Of a stretch of 51,453 nucleotides of DNA, positions 18,087 through 27,194 are shown piece after piece (positions within the stretch are counted from its first letter, which is position 1; each line of letters opens with the position of its first letter). The translations under genes were made by a program, and so were the position numbers. Origin of the DNA: an uncultured Planctomycetaceae bacterium (GTDB lineage: Bacteria > Planctomycetota > Planctomycetia > Pirellulales > Pirellulaceae); the NCBI GenBank assembly GCA_937862885.1, contig CALMEE010000038.1, positions 1-51,453 on the forward strand. The letters run 5' to 3'. The notes below the pieces were generated by a model. The model was not told the DNA's origin, ran no database searches, and saw only the letters and a list, made by a program, of their open reading frames with translations.

Positions 18087-19319
18087 TTACGGCAGACATC
18101 GCTGCAGTGCCATTAAAGCGTACGCGGTGCCGTACTGGCGATGGTAATTGTACATTGGATAATCCCACCAGCAGCCATTTTTTTCCTGTCGATCAACGAG
18201 GATCCTCGCCAGCATCGCTTGATATGGAGCGCGTTCTTCCACAGGCAACTCCATAATGCATAGCCCGGCGTAATAATGCCCGTAGTAGTAGAAGTATCCC
18301 GAAACTTGCATCCAGGATTCATGCGGGATCGGAAGTTTCCGTCCGATGTCGAGCCAACCATTGCGAGTATAAAGTCGAATCAGCCAAATCTTAATTACAT
18401 TGTCCGTGATTTTCTCGTCGCCATACCAGCGCATCGCCAAATTACAGGCTTGTGATCTGGCAAGACTCCCACCTGGTCGATTAATTTCCAACATAGGATT
18501 CGTGCGCAGGTACTCGCCATACAAGTAACTGAGATCGCGTTTTTGTTGACGCAGCGTTGCGTTTACCGCACGCTTGACAACGTTTTCATTCGGTTCGACA
18601 CCTGCGTGTTCCGCAAAACGCATCGCGATGAGAATGGACGCATTGACAAAGCTGATGGAATCTCCCGAGGGCTGGCGTGTTTGAGCGCGGAAATCATAAT
18701 AACCCCAGCCACCATCAATCGACTCGTAACGATTGAGCCGATCAAGTTCTGCATTCATGGCCAAGCGATAACTTGACAACTTTTCTTCGGACAATCCCTC
18801 CTGAACGGCCAACCTGCCAAAACACTCCAGCGCGTAGCAGTGCGACCAAACGTTGTAAATGGCATCTCCGTTGGCGCGTTTGACTTTGGGGAGGTTTTCT
18901 AAGAGCCAACGAATTCCCCGTTCCATCGCATCTTGAACTTCCGGACTCTTTTCACCCGAATCGAGTAAGGCCATCACACACATGGCCGTCACCGCCGAGC
19001 GAAATGCGTAATGCGCGCCTGGTACGGGAGCATAAATTTCGAAGTCGCGCGATGTCACGTACGATCCCCACGACCCGTCCTTATTTTGATCGCGCAATAG
19101 GAACTGGATCCCTCGTTGGATCGCTGACTTGATCTCCTGTTCACTCGGATGTTGGAAATCCGGAATTTCAGGTACGGTGCTGAAATCATAGGGATCATCA
19201 ATCACACCAGCTTGCGAAGTCGGCTGGTTGCTTGGTTGATCTTGAGCCGCCAGCTGTTCGCAGCGCAGAGTCGCACAGGCGGCCATTGCCATCAGTAAAT
19301 AATTAAATAATCGTGACAT
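18087..19319 (-). CDS. Secreted squalene-cyclase-like alpha-toroid protein
   Basis: The protein (410 residues from the ATG at 19319) starts with a short basic, hydrophobic signal (MSRLFNYLLMAMAACATL) and would be exported. The rest is built from helical repeats of the prenyltransferase/squalene-oxidase type: 'NKDGSWGSY' near residue 80, SIDGGWGYYDF near 200 and 'NGCWWDYP' near 385 correspond to QW motifs. The DxDD catalytic motif of squalene-hopene cyclase is not seen, so enzymatic cyclisation is unlikely. Such proteins are common in planctomycetes and their role is unknown. The frame is open for another 110 codons upstream, but that stretch has no signal peptide and resembles nothing. Confidence 0.75.
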   Translation of the reverse strand: MSRLFNYLLMAMAACATLRCEQLAAQDQPSNQPTSQAGVIDDPYDFSTVPEIPDFQHPSEQEIKSAIQRGIQFLLRDQNKDGSWGSYVTSRDFEIYAPVPGAHYAFRSAVTAMCVMALLDSGEKSPEVQDAMERGIRWLLENLPKVKRANGDAIYNVWSHCYALECFGRLAVQEGLSEEKLSSYRLAMNAELDRLNRYESIDGGWGYYDFRAQTRQPSGDSISFVNASILIAMRFAEHAGVEPNENVVKRAVNATLRQQKRDLSYLYGEYLRTNPMLEINRPGGSLARSQACNLAMRWYGDEKITDNVIKIWLIRLYTRNGWLDIGRKLPIPHESWMQVSGYFYYYGHYYAGLCIMELPVEERAPYQAMLARILVDRQEKNGCWWDYPMYNYHRQYGTAYALMALQRCLP

Positions 19320-19569
19320 ATTGTTGCCGTGACCTAAGTGTGGAGCGCAACTTATGCGCGGAAACGAATGGAAGAAGTTCACCGCAGACCTTGCCACACA
19401 TAACGTTGGCACGCGCGTCAGGCGACAATTCAATGTGTGTAGCGAACGATGAATTTCAACCGAAATTGCACACCATCTTCCAAGCTTTCGTTTAGTAACC
19501 AGAATTTGTTGCAAATACTTTCGCGGGCTGGAAAGAGACACGACATCCCACCTCATACTGTCGAAACGT

Positions 19570-20985
19570 TTATGGCTTCTCTTGTAAGACGCGATCGCCG
19601 GCAGCGACACCACTTGAGATTTGCGTTCGACCATCATGCGACTTGCCAATTTGGACTACAACCCGTTGCGGGGCACTCGCTTGACGCACGCGGTAGACAT
19701 AGTACTCAGTTTCGTCATCAGTAAACACAGAGGAACTGGGCAGGCTCAAGGCATTCTTGTCTTCGAAGACACGCAGTTTGATCTTGCAATTCAAGCCTGG
19801 CATCAGATTTGCGGATTGTTCGATCTTGATTTTACAGTCAAAACGACCATCGGAAACCGGAATGTAGTTTACCGATTCCACCGACACTTCTGCTTTGCGA
19901 TCCGGAAAACCGGTCAGCGTTGCCTTTCCCTTCATGCCCTCGGTCAACGAGCCCAAATGCTGTTCATCCAGGTCGCAGCGAATAAAGACATCAGAAGTGT
20001 CCACAATGGACAAAATTACGGTTCCGCGAGTAACGGCATCGCCAACTTTAAGCTGGCCGTTGCCGGAACCGCTGGCTGACCACTTACCACGATTGCATTT
20101 GCCGTGGTACAGCACGCCATCCACCGGCGCGACGACAGTCATCATGTCCAAATCCTGTTTCAACTTGTTGAGCTTCTCCAGTTTTCGATTCAGAGCAAAC
20201 GTGGCGCGCTCCACGGCGACCTTCTGGCGTTCCAACGAAATCGGTCGCGCGCTCCGTGTCTTGATATGTTGCAGCCTCAAACGATCTAGGTCATTTTGCC
20301 TTGTCTCGAACGATCTTGGCAAGTCAGTTTCCAAGGTTCGCTTTAGGGATATTTCTGCTCGCTCTAGCCAATTCTTCGCCTGTTCGAGTTGTCGCTCAGC
20401 GCGTTTTAGCACGATTGCTTCGGAGGCTTCCACCAACTCGTCTTCCGTGTACATCAATCGCAATTGTTCTAGCTCATCTTGTGCGTTCTCGACCGACCAT
20501 TGTGAATTCTTCACAGAGTCGCGTGCCGATTTTTCAGACAAAGGTCGCTCCACATTTACAAAATATTCAAAGTCCTCTTCCGCGCGGCTCAGTGAACGTT
20601 CTGACAGTTGTTGATCCATCTCAAGAGTTTGCGAGTTTTCGGCTAACTCCAATTCAAGCGTATTGAGATCAAAACGTGCGAGTTCGCATTCATATTTGAG
20701 GTCATCAATTGCCTCCACTAGCTCATCCGTCTTAAATCGAACCAACATGTCACCCTTCTTAACATTGACACCTTGATCCAAAATCGCATCAATTTCTAGG
20801 GCTGACCAACTGTGCGTTCTGATCGAAATTTCATTGACTCGCCGCGATTCAATTACTCCGGCGACTTCAATGTCGATGTTGAATAGGCCTCGAGTCACCT
20901 CATGAGTCACCGGTGCCGCTGTATCTTGGGAGTACGCTACTGAGGCGACATTAAACACAAACAAAAAACAGACAAGACTGCGCAT
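19570..20985 (-). CDS. HlyD/RND-type periplasmic adaptor protein
   Basis: A membrane-fusion protein of 471 residues. An N-terminal signal peptide (cut near VAYSQ) is followed by a half lipoyl domain ('GVNVKKGDMLVRF'), a long helical hairpin with heptad-like E/L/R pattern (about residues 95-270), the second half of the lipoyl domain ('VVAPVDGVLYHGK'), a beta-barrel and a membrane-proximal domain. Such adaptors link an inner-membrane pump to an outer-membrane channel. No pump or TolC-like gene is adjacent, so the partner must be elsewhere. The gene lies 250 bases upstream of the secreted alpha-toroid gene on the same strand, so the two could be cotranscribed, though the gap is large. Confidence 0.82.
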   Translation of the reverse strand: MRSLVCFLFVFNVASVAYSQDTAAPVTHEVTRGLFNIDIEVAGVIESRRVNEISIRTHSWSALEIDAILDQGVNVKKGDMLVRFKTDELVEAIDDLKYECELARFDLNTLELELAENSQTLEMDQQLSERSLSRAEEDFEYFVNVERPLSEKSARDSVKNSQWSVENAQDELEQLRLMYTEDELVEASEAIVLKRAERQLEQAKNWLERAEISLKRTLETDLPRSFETRQNDLDRLRLQHIKTRSARPISLERQKVAVERATFALNRKLEKLNKLKQDLDMMTVVAPVDGVLYHGKCNRGKWSASGSGNGQLKVGDAVTRGTVILSIVDTSDVFIRCDLDEQHLGSLTEGMKGKATLTGFPDRKAEVSVESVNYIPVSDGRFDCKIKIEQSANLMPGLNCKIKLRVFEDKNALSLPSSSVFTDDETEYYVYRVRQASAPQRVVVQIGKSHDGRTQISSGVAAGDRVLQEKP

Positions 20986-21771
20986 CTTTTTTCATCCAAT
21001 CATGTACCGAACGATGTTAATTCAAACAACAATTATTTAATGCAGGAATGCTGCAGCGAGAATTCCACTAGGATATCCTTAATTCATGGCCGTACTTCAA
21101 AAATTCCACGAGGAGCGTGGAGTTCATCCGTCAGCGGCTAGCGGCCAAACGCTTCAGGGTTGAAAAAAGGCCGCGACTCAATACGCTCTAATCACATAGC
21201 AGACGGGCAACCCAGCAATGCACACGCCATTGGCCAAAGTAGTTTGAGTCTCCTACATATCCCACGAAAACGATGCAAACTAACGGCCATACAAGTCATA
21301 CTGTAAGTCCGTTTTGCGACAGAAGCAATCGGGTAACCTTGCGGATTTAGATCAAACCAGAAATGTCTCACATTGGTCGCCAAGCACGGGCGTCCCAACA
21401 GTGCCGACGAAGCACATAAATTGTTGAGTTTGGCCGCAGCCCCTATTTCCTTTGCTATCCGTTTGGATAAACTGTTGTCGACGATTTTCAGGGCCAAGCT
21501 CCCGATTCCGTTGCCTTACGTGCCGAGTTCAAAATGTGTGGGTTGGCGCCCGTGAGGGCGATCATCCGACGTAAAACCATCGCAGTATTACGACCTAAGC
21601 CGAGAAGTTGGCCGGAAGTCGAAATGTCGTGTTGCCTGCCAATGTCCAATTTGGTTGCAAAAACGACCTGGGTTGAAAATTGTTACACTTTTAGCAGAAT
21701 TGGTTCAGTCGAATTCAACCTATCCAATTATTTGAAAACTAGTCCGCGCATCGCGGAAGTAGGACAAATCG
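20986..21771. other. Gap between adaptor and dispanin genes
   Basis: About 790 bases with no supportable gene. A minus-strand frame at 21192-21497 (101 codons, cysteine-rich end) has no known relative and I do not count it. A perfect 5-base hairpin CCACG-aggag-CGTGG sits near 21106-21120. The segment 21000-21060 upstream of the adaptor gene is AT-rich and probably holds its promoter. Confidence 0.4.
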
Positions 21772-22086
21772 ATGAGTAATCCGTACCAATCACCGAAATA
21801 CGGTGGACCACCAGAAGTTCAAGCCAGAGGTCCCAAGCCAAAAAGTTTTCTGATTGAATCAATTTTGCTTTTGATCTTCTGCGGAGGGCTTTTCGCTATT
21901 CCAGCCATTGTGTTTGCGGCTCAAGTGGATTCAAAATACAATAGCGGTGATTACGCAGGAGCTGTGGCTGCTTCTAAAAACGCGAAGATTTGGTGCATCG
22001 TCGCTTTTTGCATTGGGATCGTTTGTAGTGTCGCGTCGATTGGCTTATTTGCTCTAACCATCTTCTTGGATACACAGGGCTTTTGA
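21772..22086 (+). CDS. CD225/dispanin family membrane protein
   Basis: A 104-residue protein with a proline-rich, tyrosine-containing N-terminus (NPYQSPKYGGPP) and two membrane helices, about residues 25-47 and 74-97. Between them is the dispanin signature: 'AIVFAAQVDSKYNSGDYAGA' followed by ASKNAK. Eukaryotic members (IFITM proteins) stiffen membranes and block viral entry; bacterial members are mostly uncharacterised. The first helix is probably a re-entrant or intramembrane helix, as in the family. The gene stands alone, convergent with the DoxX-like gene. Confidence 0.85.
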   Translation: MSNPYQSPKYGGPPEVQARGPKPKSFLIESILLLIFCGGLFAIPAIVFAAQVDSKYNSGDYAGAVAASKNAKIWCIVAFCIGIVCSVASIGLFALTIFLDTQGF

Positions 22087-22210
22087 ACCTCATTTGACAA
22101 GAGCCACGAGATTCTTGTTCTCTTTTCGGTTCCACAACACTCAGCGTCGGCGGTCACGAACGATAAACCTCCACACGCCAATCACCTCAGTCATCTTGAT
22201 GGATTGTGAT

Positions 22211-22606
22211 TCAAGTTCTGGCGGATGTGTCTACTTCGGAAACGCGGTGTGCGGACGCTAAATTGATGAGCGCAAACATCACGAGCGAAAAGTTTATCGA
22301 GAACGGATTGAAGGCCTCGGTGAAGTACTCTGGAAATCCGAACAATAACGCCATGGTCGCGACCATGGCGAACACGAGCACGCAATAGATCGGGATTCGA
22401 CTGCGAAACCAAGCCAGCAACACCACTGCAAAGGCAAGCTCAAGCAGACCGCTGGACACTAAAGCAAACTCCCGACCCAGCCAAGGCATGAACTTCTCGT
22501 TCATCTCGACTTCCTGGGAGTCCCCGAACATCAGCTTCGGAATGAGACCGTGGTAGAAAAAGATAACCGCCAATGACAATCGAGAAAGAAAATATACACG
22601 GTTCAT
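22211..22606 (-). CDS. DoxX-like small membrane protein
   Basis: A 131-residue protein with four predicted membrane helices (about residues 5-18, 48-66, 72-91 and 100-118) in the DoxX/DUF417-like arrangement. The start MNRVYFLSRLSLAVIFFYHG with a conserved-looking H-G-x-x-P-K is typical of the group. Members are linked to quinone or sulfur metabolism in a few cases but most are of unknown role. It is followed on the same strand by nothing close, and lies 66 bases upstream of the aroA stop codon region, whose gene points the same way but is upstream of it. Confidence 0.72.
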   Translation of the reverse strand: MNRVYFLSRLSLAVIFFYHGLIPKLMFGDSQEVEMNEKFMPWLGREFALVSSGLLELAFAVVLLAWFRSRIPIYCVLVFAMVATMALLFGFPEYFTEAFNPFSINFSLVMFALINLASAHRVSEVDTSART

Positions 22607-22672
22607 TTGCGAGTCGGCAGGCGAAAGAAAGGGTTGTTCTACTTTAGATTAGAAGATCAAAATCATCGTTTT

Positions 22673-23953
22673 CTAGTTATTGGATTTTATCGAATCCAGG
22701 TCGGTGAAAAACTCAGGATAGGTTTTACTGACGCATTGAGGATCTTCGATCACAATGCCCATTTGTCTCAAACCAGCCAAAGAAAAACTCATAGCCATAC
22801 GATGATCATCGTAGGTCCTTATGGTCGCTGGACTCAACCTGCGCGGAGGGACGATGAGCAAGCCATCATCTAATTCGGAAACCTCGGCCCCCAGCTTTCT
22901 CAATTCAATCGCTAGATTTCCGATTCGGTCCGTTTCCTTATCACGGTTGTGCGCAATACCGCGAATTGTTGTAGGGCCTTCGGCAAATAATGCGATGACG
23001 GCCAAGGTTTGAGCCGTGTCGCTGATATCGCGCATGTCGATTTCAATTCCCTGTTGAACCGGTCCTTGCACTTCAATCGCATCGACAAAATACTGAACAA
23101 CGCAACCCATTTTTTCCAAGGCCTTAACGAATTTTACATCTCCCTGCATGGCATCCATGGTCAGCCCCTGAACTTTGACCTTTCCACCAGTAACCGCAGC
23201 GGCACCCCAAAAATAACTGGCTGCTGAAGCGTCCGGTTCGACGACGTACTCGCAAGCGTCATACTTCTGTTGCGGATCGACGGAGTACTCGAAGTACTCA
23301 TCGAACCGCACGACGTTCACGCCAAAGCCGCTCATAACTGCGCAGGTAATGTCAATATAGGGTTTAGAGACGACAGGCGGGATCAACTGAATGACCGAAA
23401 ATTCGTCAGCGTATGGTAATGCCATCAGCACAGCGCTTGTGAACTGACTGGAGACTCCCCCTCGAATTTTACCACTGCCACCACGAATACCTTGCGCATC
23501 GATGACTACCGGCGGACACCCAACATTTTCCGTCGATATTTGGACACCGAAGCGCGATAGCAACTCCACCAACGGCCCGATCGGGCGCTGGTGCATGCGT
23601 GGAACACCCGATAGACGAAATCGACCACGACCCACAGCGCACATTGCTGTCAGGAAACGCATCGTTGTGCCGCTATTTCCCACAAACAAATCCGCCTGCT
23701 TGACTGGGAACTGACCACCACATCCTTGCACAATGATCTGCCGCCTATCCCAGTTTGTTTCAATGGCAATTCCCAACCGTCGCAACGAATCCAGCATGAC
23801 ACCCGTATCATCGCACGCCAATGCACCCTTGATTACCGATTCACCTTCAGCCAATGCGGCGCAAACGAGCGCTCGATTTGTAATGCTCTTCGATCCAGGA
23901 GGTGTAATCACACCATGGATAGGACCAGATGGCTGGATTTCGAGAAAGTTCAT
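22673..23953 (-). CDS. aroA: 3-phosphoshikimate 1-carboxyvinyltransferase (EPSP synthase)
   Basis: This 426-residue enzyme joins phosphoenolpyruvate to shikimate 3-phosphate in the pathway to chorismate. The phosphate-binding 'PGSKSITNRAL' lies near residue 19, the PEP-site segment VGNSGTTMRFL near 87, and the C-terminal 'TYDDHRMAMSFSLAG' near 390. Compared with the classical GNAGTAMRPL of E. coli, position 95 is S and position 101 is F. The length and motif order are normal. The DoxX-like gene follows on the same strand after 66 bases, so the two may share a transcript. No other shikimate gene is nearby. Confidence 0.95.
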   Translation of the reverse strand: MNFLEIQPSGPIHGVITPPGSKSITNRALVCAALAEGESVIKGALACDDTGVMLDSLRRLGIAIETNWDRRQIIVQGCGGQFPVKQADLFVGNSGTTMRFLTAMCAVGRGRFRLSGVPRMHQRPIGPLVELLSRFGVQISTENVGCPPVVIDAQGIRGGSGKIRGGVSSQFTSAVLMALPYADEFSVIQLIPPVVSKPYIDITCAVMSGFGVNVVRFDEYFEYSVDPQQKYDACEYVVEPDASAASYFWGAAAVTGGKVKVQGLTMDAMQGDVKFVKALEKMGCVVQYFVDAIEVQGPVQQGIEIDMRDISDTAQTLAVIALFAEGPTTIRGIAHNRDKETDRIGNLAIELRKLGAEVSELDDGLLIVPPRRLSPATIRTYDDHRMAMSFSLAGLRQMGIVIEDPQCVSKTYPEFFTDLDSIKSNN

Positions 23954-24761
23954 TGACGTGGCTTACTCCTGCATAAACTATCGAAAAAACTATTCTCTCG
24001 ATGACGAACTCAATAATCTGACGCGAAGTCCATGATGAACATCGAGGCACTTAAGTTTATACTTTTATGGGTTTTCGATATACGGCTGGACTGACACATT
24101 TCATGAATTGCCCGAGGTACAATCTGGCCTTCCCGCTTTCCTGCAATGCTGTGCTGCGACAGACTCAGCAAGATGAGCCATCTGATTCAATCCATTGCAG
24201 GCCACCTGTCGTGACCTCGGCCGACCCATCGAGTTGGGTAAAGTTTAAAGTTGGATGTAGCTGCTTGCAGGATCATGGAAACAACCAAGGGACGACCGCA
24301 TAAACTTCACTGAGAGTATGATTTTCGGCTGTTGTGGACATGATCCCCGGCGATTCGAACTCCAGCCAAGCGTTTGCACTTCGGGTACACATCCTCGGGG
24401 ACCTCTACGACAGCCGAGTTGGTGGTGTACTGCAATTCATCGAGCCCGCATTCATCGTCAGTGAATCTTGGACTCAACGAGACACGTCAATACGCCAATT
24501 TTCCCAAGGTTTTTGATGTATACAAGCGTTTCGGAAAATGACTACAATATGCGGCTTTTTTCCCATGGCGTATTTTCATTGGTTGAATCCGACAAGTTTT
24601 AACAGATCGTTTTGACGTCGATCATTGTAACGATCAACGTGTCTTAATCGCACGACGATGAGTGATGTTCGCGCGAAACAATGTTAGGTGCAAACTCTTG
24701 GTACGGCATTGGACTTTCGGCTTTTCCGTGGTGTTCGTTTTTCGCTCCTGCAAAGAATCTC
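23954..24761. other. Gap between aroA and the membrane hypothetical gene
   Basis: About 810 bases between divergent genes, with no convincing gene. A 60-codon frame at 24334-24516 shows no domain. Near 24605-24635 the arms GATCGTT and AACGATC face each other across 17 bases, a possible regulatory site or hairpin before the downstream gene. A 17-base sequence at about 24239-24255 also occurs at the start of the TGS GTPase gene. Confidence 0.4.
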
Positions 24762-25649
24762 ATGAAATCCTCACGCAAACGGTTAAGAGCCCTTAAGTTC
24801 GTCGCGATAATGGGCTCTCTGACGATTGTTGGTACGATACTATTTGAACTGTCTCGTCCCGATGGTTCACGTGGTTTGCTCTTCACGCGCACACTGAAGG
24901 GGAGAAGCCAAACGTCTGCAAACTCGACTTCCAATAATTCGACGAACGTGGAGGCGCGCGATTCGCTTCTGTCGACCGTGCAAGGTCTCACCCGCGATGA
25001 AATTGATAGTTGGATTGACCGGTTCAATCACGCTTATTCCCTAGCGGTTGGAGGGAATCAAATGGAGGGCCAGTTGCAACTTTGGGGAGTCCTGCAGGAA
25101 GTCGCGCGACGCCGATCGACGTCACTTAAAGATGAAGAACTATATGTGTCGTTCAAAGAGGCGATTAGTATTCTCGGACAACTCACGCAGCTTAATCAAA
25201 TGTCTCCGGCCATCGACGAGATACGAGAATTTGATAGAAATGTGGCGAACGATAAATACCGAGCCACCGCTCGCTTGGCTCATGTTTTTCGCTCGTTAGA
25301 TTTCGCGTCATTGGCATTGTGCTTTTTGGGCAAAATCCTTGATACAGTTGAGGATTCGCAGGCGAGTTTTTCCGTCGCCGACGTCTTCTTTGAAGCGGCG
25401 TTGCGGGCGGATGAACAAAATTACTCCGCGGAAAATAAATCCGGGGTTTATTGGGCGAGGCGCGGCGTTTTCCTCAATGCCCGAAATTTTTTTCTGGCGG
25501 GAAATGGGATTGAAATGAATCAACCCGCCACATTGAACCTAAAGGCCTTGGATGCCAGGTTACCTACTGCTCAGGCCGTTGACCAAGATCATGATATTCA
25601 TGATATTATTCACACGGTGCGAAGCCTGCCCGACACGATCAGACGTTAA
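24762..25649 (+). CDS. Membrane-anchored hypothetical protein
   Basis: From the ATG at 24762 the protein has 295 residues: a basic start (MKSSRKRLRALK), one membrane helix (about residues 12-30), a serine/asparagine-rich linker (about 45-65) and a helical outer domain. The helical part (LTRDEIDSWIDRFNHAY, then VLQEVARRRS, LAHVFRSLDF and YWARRGVFLNARNFF) recalls TPR-type solenoids but no repeat is clear. I do not recognise the family. A longer frame from 24681 is open, but the shorter start gives a normal signal-anchor. It lies 188 bases before wecB on the same strand. Confidence 0.65.
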   Translation: MKSSRKRLRALKFVAIMGSLTIVGTILFELSRPDGSRGLLFTRTLKGRSQTSANSTSNNSTNVEARDSLLSTVQGLTRDEIDSWIDRFNHAYSLAVGGNQMEGQLQLWGVLQEVARRRSTSLKDEELYVSFKEAISILGQLTQLNQMSPAIDEIREFDRNVANDKYRATARLAHVFRSLDFASLALCFLGKILDTVEDSQASFSVADVFFEAALRADEQNYSAENKSGVYWARRGVFLNARNFFLAGNGIEMNQPATLNLKALDARLPTAQAVDQDHDIHDIIHTVRSLPDTIRR

Positions 25650-25837
25650 ATCGTTGCGACTCAGCCGACGATCCATATTCTTGGTCGTTGAGTTTCTGCG
25701 GGCCATCAAACTAGTTCAGAAGACTGTTTGCTGAACCGAAACTCGCCCACTGGCGGCTATGCAACACATGCACCTTTTTTTGTTCATTTATCTCCGTTCT
25801 TTCAGCGGAGCACCTAATCTTTGCGTGGTAAAAACCA

Positions 25838-26953
25838 ATGAGACGCATCCTCACCATCATCGGAACGCGACCTGAAGCGATAAAACTTTGCCCGGTCGTG
25901 CACGAGTTCCGTCGGTTGTCCGATCAATGTGAGGCGTTAATTTGTTTGACCGGCCAGCACCGCCAAATGCTCGACCAAGTTATGGATGCATTCGAATTGA
26001 CGGCCGATTTTGACATGAACTTGATGGCACCTAACCAGTCATTGGCCCAGATCACCGCGCGGGCGACCCAAGGCCTGGACGAAGTCATGCAAGATTGTTG
26101 CCCTGATATCGTAATCGTCCAAGGGGACACGACCACAGCATTTTGCGGAGCCTTGGTGGGCTTTTACCATCGTAAGATCGTTGGGCATGTGGAGGCTGGG
26201 TTGCGCACAGGAAATCGATTCGCACCCTTTCCTGAGGAGGTCAATCGCTGTTTGATCAGCCGAATTGCGGATTGGCATTTTGCTCCGACGGAGTTCTCGG
26301 CGCAGGCACTGCGCGCGGAGGGGATTGATGTTTCGCGCGTCGTGGTGACCGGTAATACGGTAATTGACGCCTTGTTATGGATGCAGCAACGTGTTGCGCG
26401 CGAGTTGCCTGATTTGCCAGATGGATTGAATGCTTGGTTGGGGGAGGCAACCATGGTTTTGATTACCGGTCATCGCCGCGAGAGTTTTGGCGAAGCATTC
26501 GAAAATATTTGTCATGCGATCAACGATGTAGCACACAAGAACCCAGACACAAAGTTTGTATATCCAGTCCACCTCAACCCCCAGGTTCGCGAACCAGTAT
26601 TTCGCATTCTCGGCTCGAACCCGCGGATTCGTTTAATTGAACCGCAAGCCTATCAGAGTTTCGTGTGGCTCATGAATCGAGCCACAATTGTGCTGACCGA
26701 CTCCGGAGGAGTTCAAGAAGAAGCACCGGCGCTCGGCAAACCCGTACTCGTGATGCGTGAGACGACTGAGCGGCCTGAGGGAATCGCGGCGGGGAATGCG
26801 TTACTCGTTGGTACGTCCCGTGACAAGATCGCGGGGGAACTGCATCGCCTTTTGAACGATGATACTGCGCGGGCGGAAATGGCAACCAAACGTAATCCCT
26901 ATGGTGATGGTACCGCAGCTAAGCAAATTGCTGCAGCCCTGTTAGCTAACTAA
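25838..26953 (+). CDS. wecB: UDP-N-acetylglucosamine 2-epimerase (non-hydrolysing)
   Basis: The 371-residue enzyme interconverts UDP-GlcNAc and UDP-ManNAc, feeding surface polysaccharide synthesis. Family marks are 'IIGTRPEAIKLCPVV' at 6-20, 'LTGQHRQMLDQV', 'VQGDTTTAFCGAL' near 92, 'GHVEAGLRTGNRFAPFPEE' near 115, 'TGHRRES' near 210 and 'LTDSGGVQEEAPALGKPVL' near 287. All are intact and the length is standard. The sugar transferase at 33-34.6 kb may use products of the same pathway. The gene has no close partner and is convergent with comEC. Confidence 0.95.
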   Translation: MRRILTIIGTRPEAIKLCPVVHEFRRLSDQCEALICLTGQHRQMLDQVMDAFELTADFDMNLMAPNQSLAQITARATQGLDEVMQDCCPDIVIVQGDTTTAFCGALVGFYHRKIVGHVEAGLRTGNRFAPFPEEVNRCLISRIADWHFAPTEFSAQALRAEGIDVSRVVVTGNTVIDALLWMQQRVARELPDLPDGLNAWLGEATMVLITGHRRESFGEAFENICHAINDVAHKNPDTKFVYPVHLNPQVREPVFRILGSNPRIRLIEPQAYQSFVWLMNRATIVLTDSGGVQEEAPALGKPVLVMRETTERPEGIAAGNALLVGTSRDKIAGELHRLLNDDTARAEMATKRNPYGDGTAAKQIAAALLAN

Positions 26954-27194
26954 ACGCCGAATCAACCAATCAGCCAGTTCGCGGGCAATAGAGTTTGTTG
27001 TTGTCACGCAGCTCGCCTGACCCGTAAACGAGTTGTCGAAGACCTTTGATGTTCGACCACTGCCCTCTTAGTCCAAGCTTCCTTGAGGCAACGCGAACAG
27101 CTTGCTCGTTCGATGTCTTCTGGGCAAGGCCGTGAAAGTCAGTTGTGTCGCAACCGAGACGTTCGTGTTGCCCGCATGGTTCGCAGACCGATAC

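Noticed and set aside
19895..20614. 239-codon plus-strand frame opposite the HlyD-type adaptor
   Set aside because: It is serine- and arginine-rich, has no domain, and lies wholly antisense to a gene with clear lipoyl and hairpin regions; such frames are expected opposite long helical coding sequence.
1111..21042. 13-base CATTAAATAATTG (minus strand) upstream of both the SDR gene (1111-1123) and the adaptor gene (21030-21042)
   Set aside because: A shared 13-mer is expected several times by chance in a window of this size, and the two positions differ in distance from the start codon.
21192..21497. 101-codon minus-strand frame in the gap after the adaptor gene
   Set aside because: No domain, no ribosome site and irregular composition; could be a decayed gene but nothing shows it.
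24334..24516. 60-codon plus-strand frame, with a GATTCGAACTCC segment resembling a tRNA T arm
   Set aside because: No cloverleaf can be drawn around the T-arm-like segment, and the frame has no domain.
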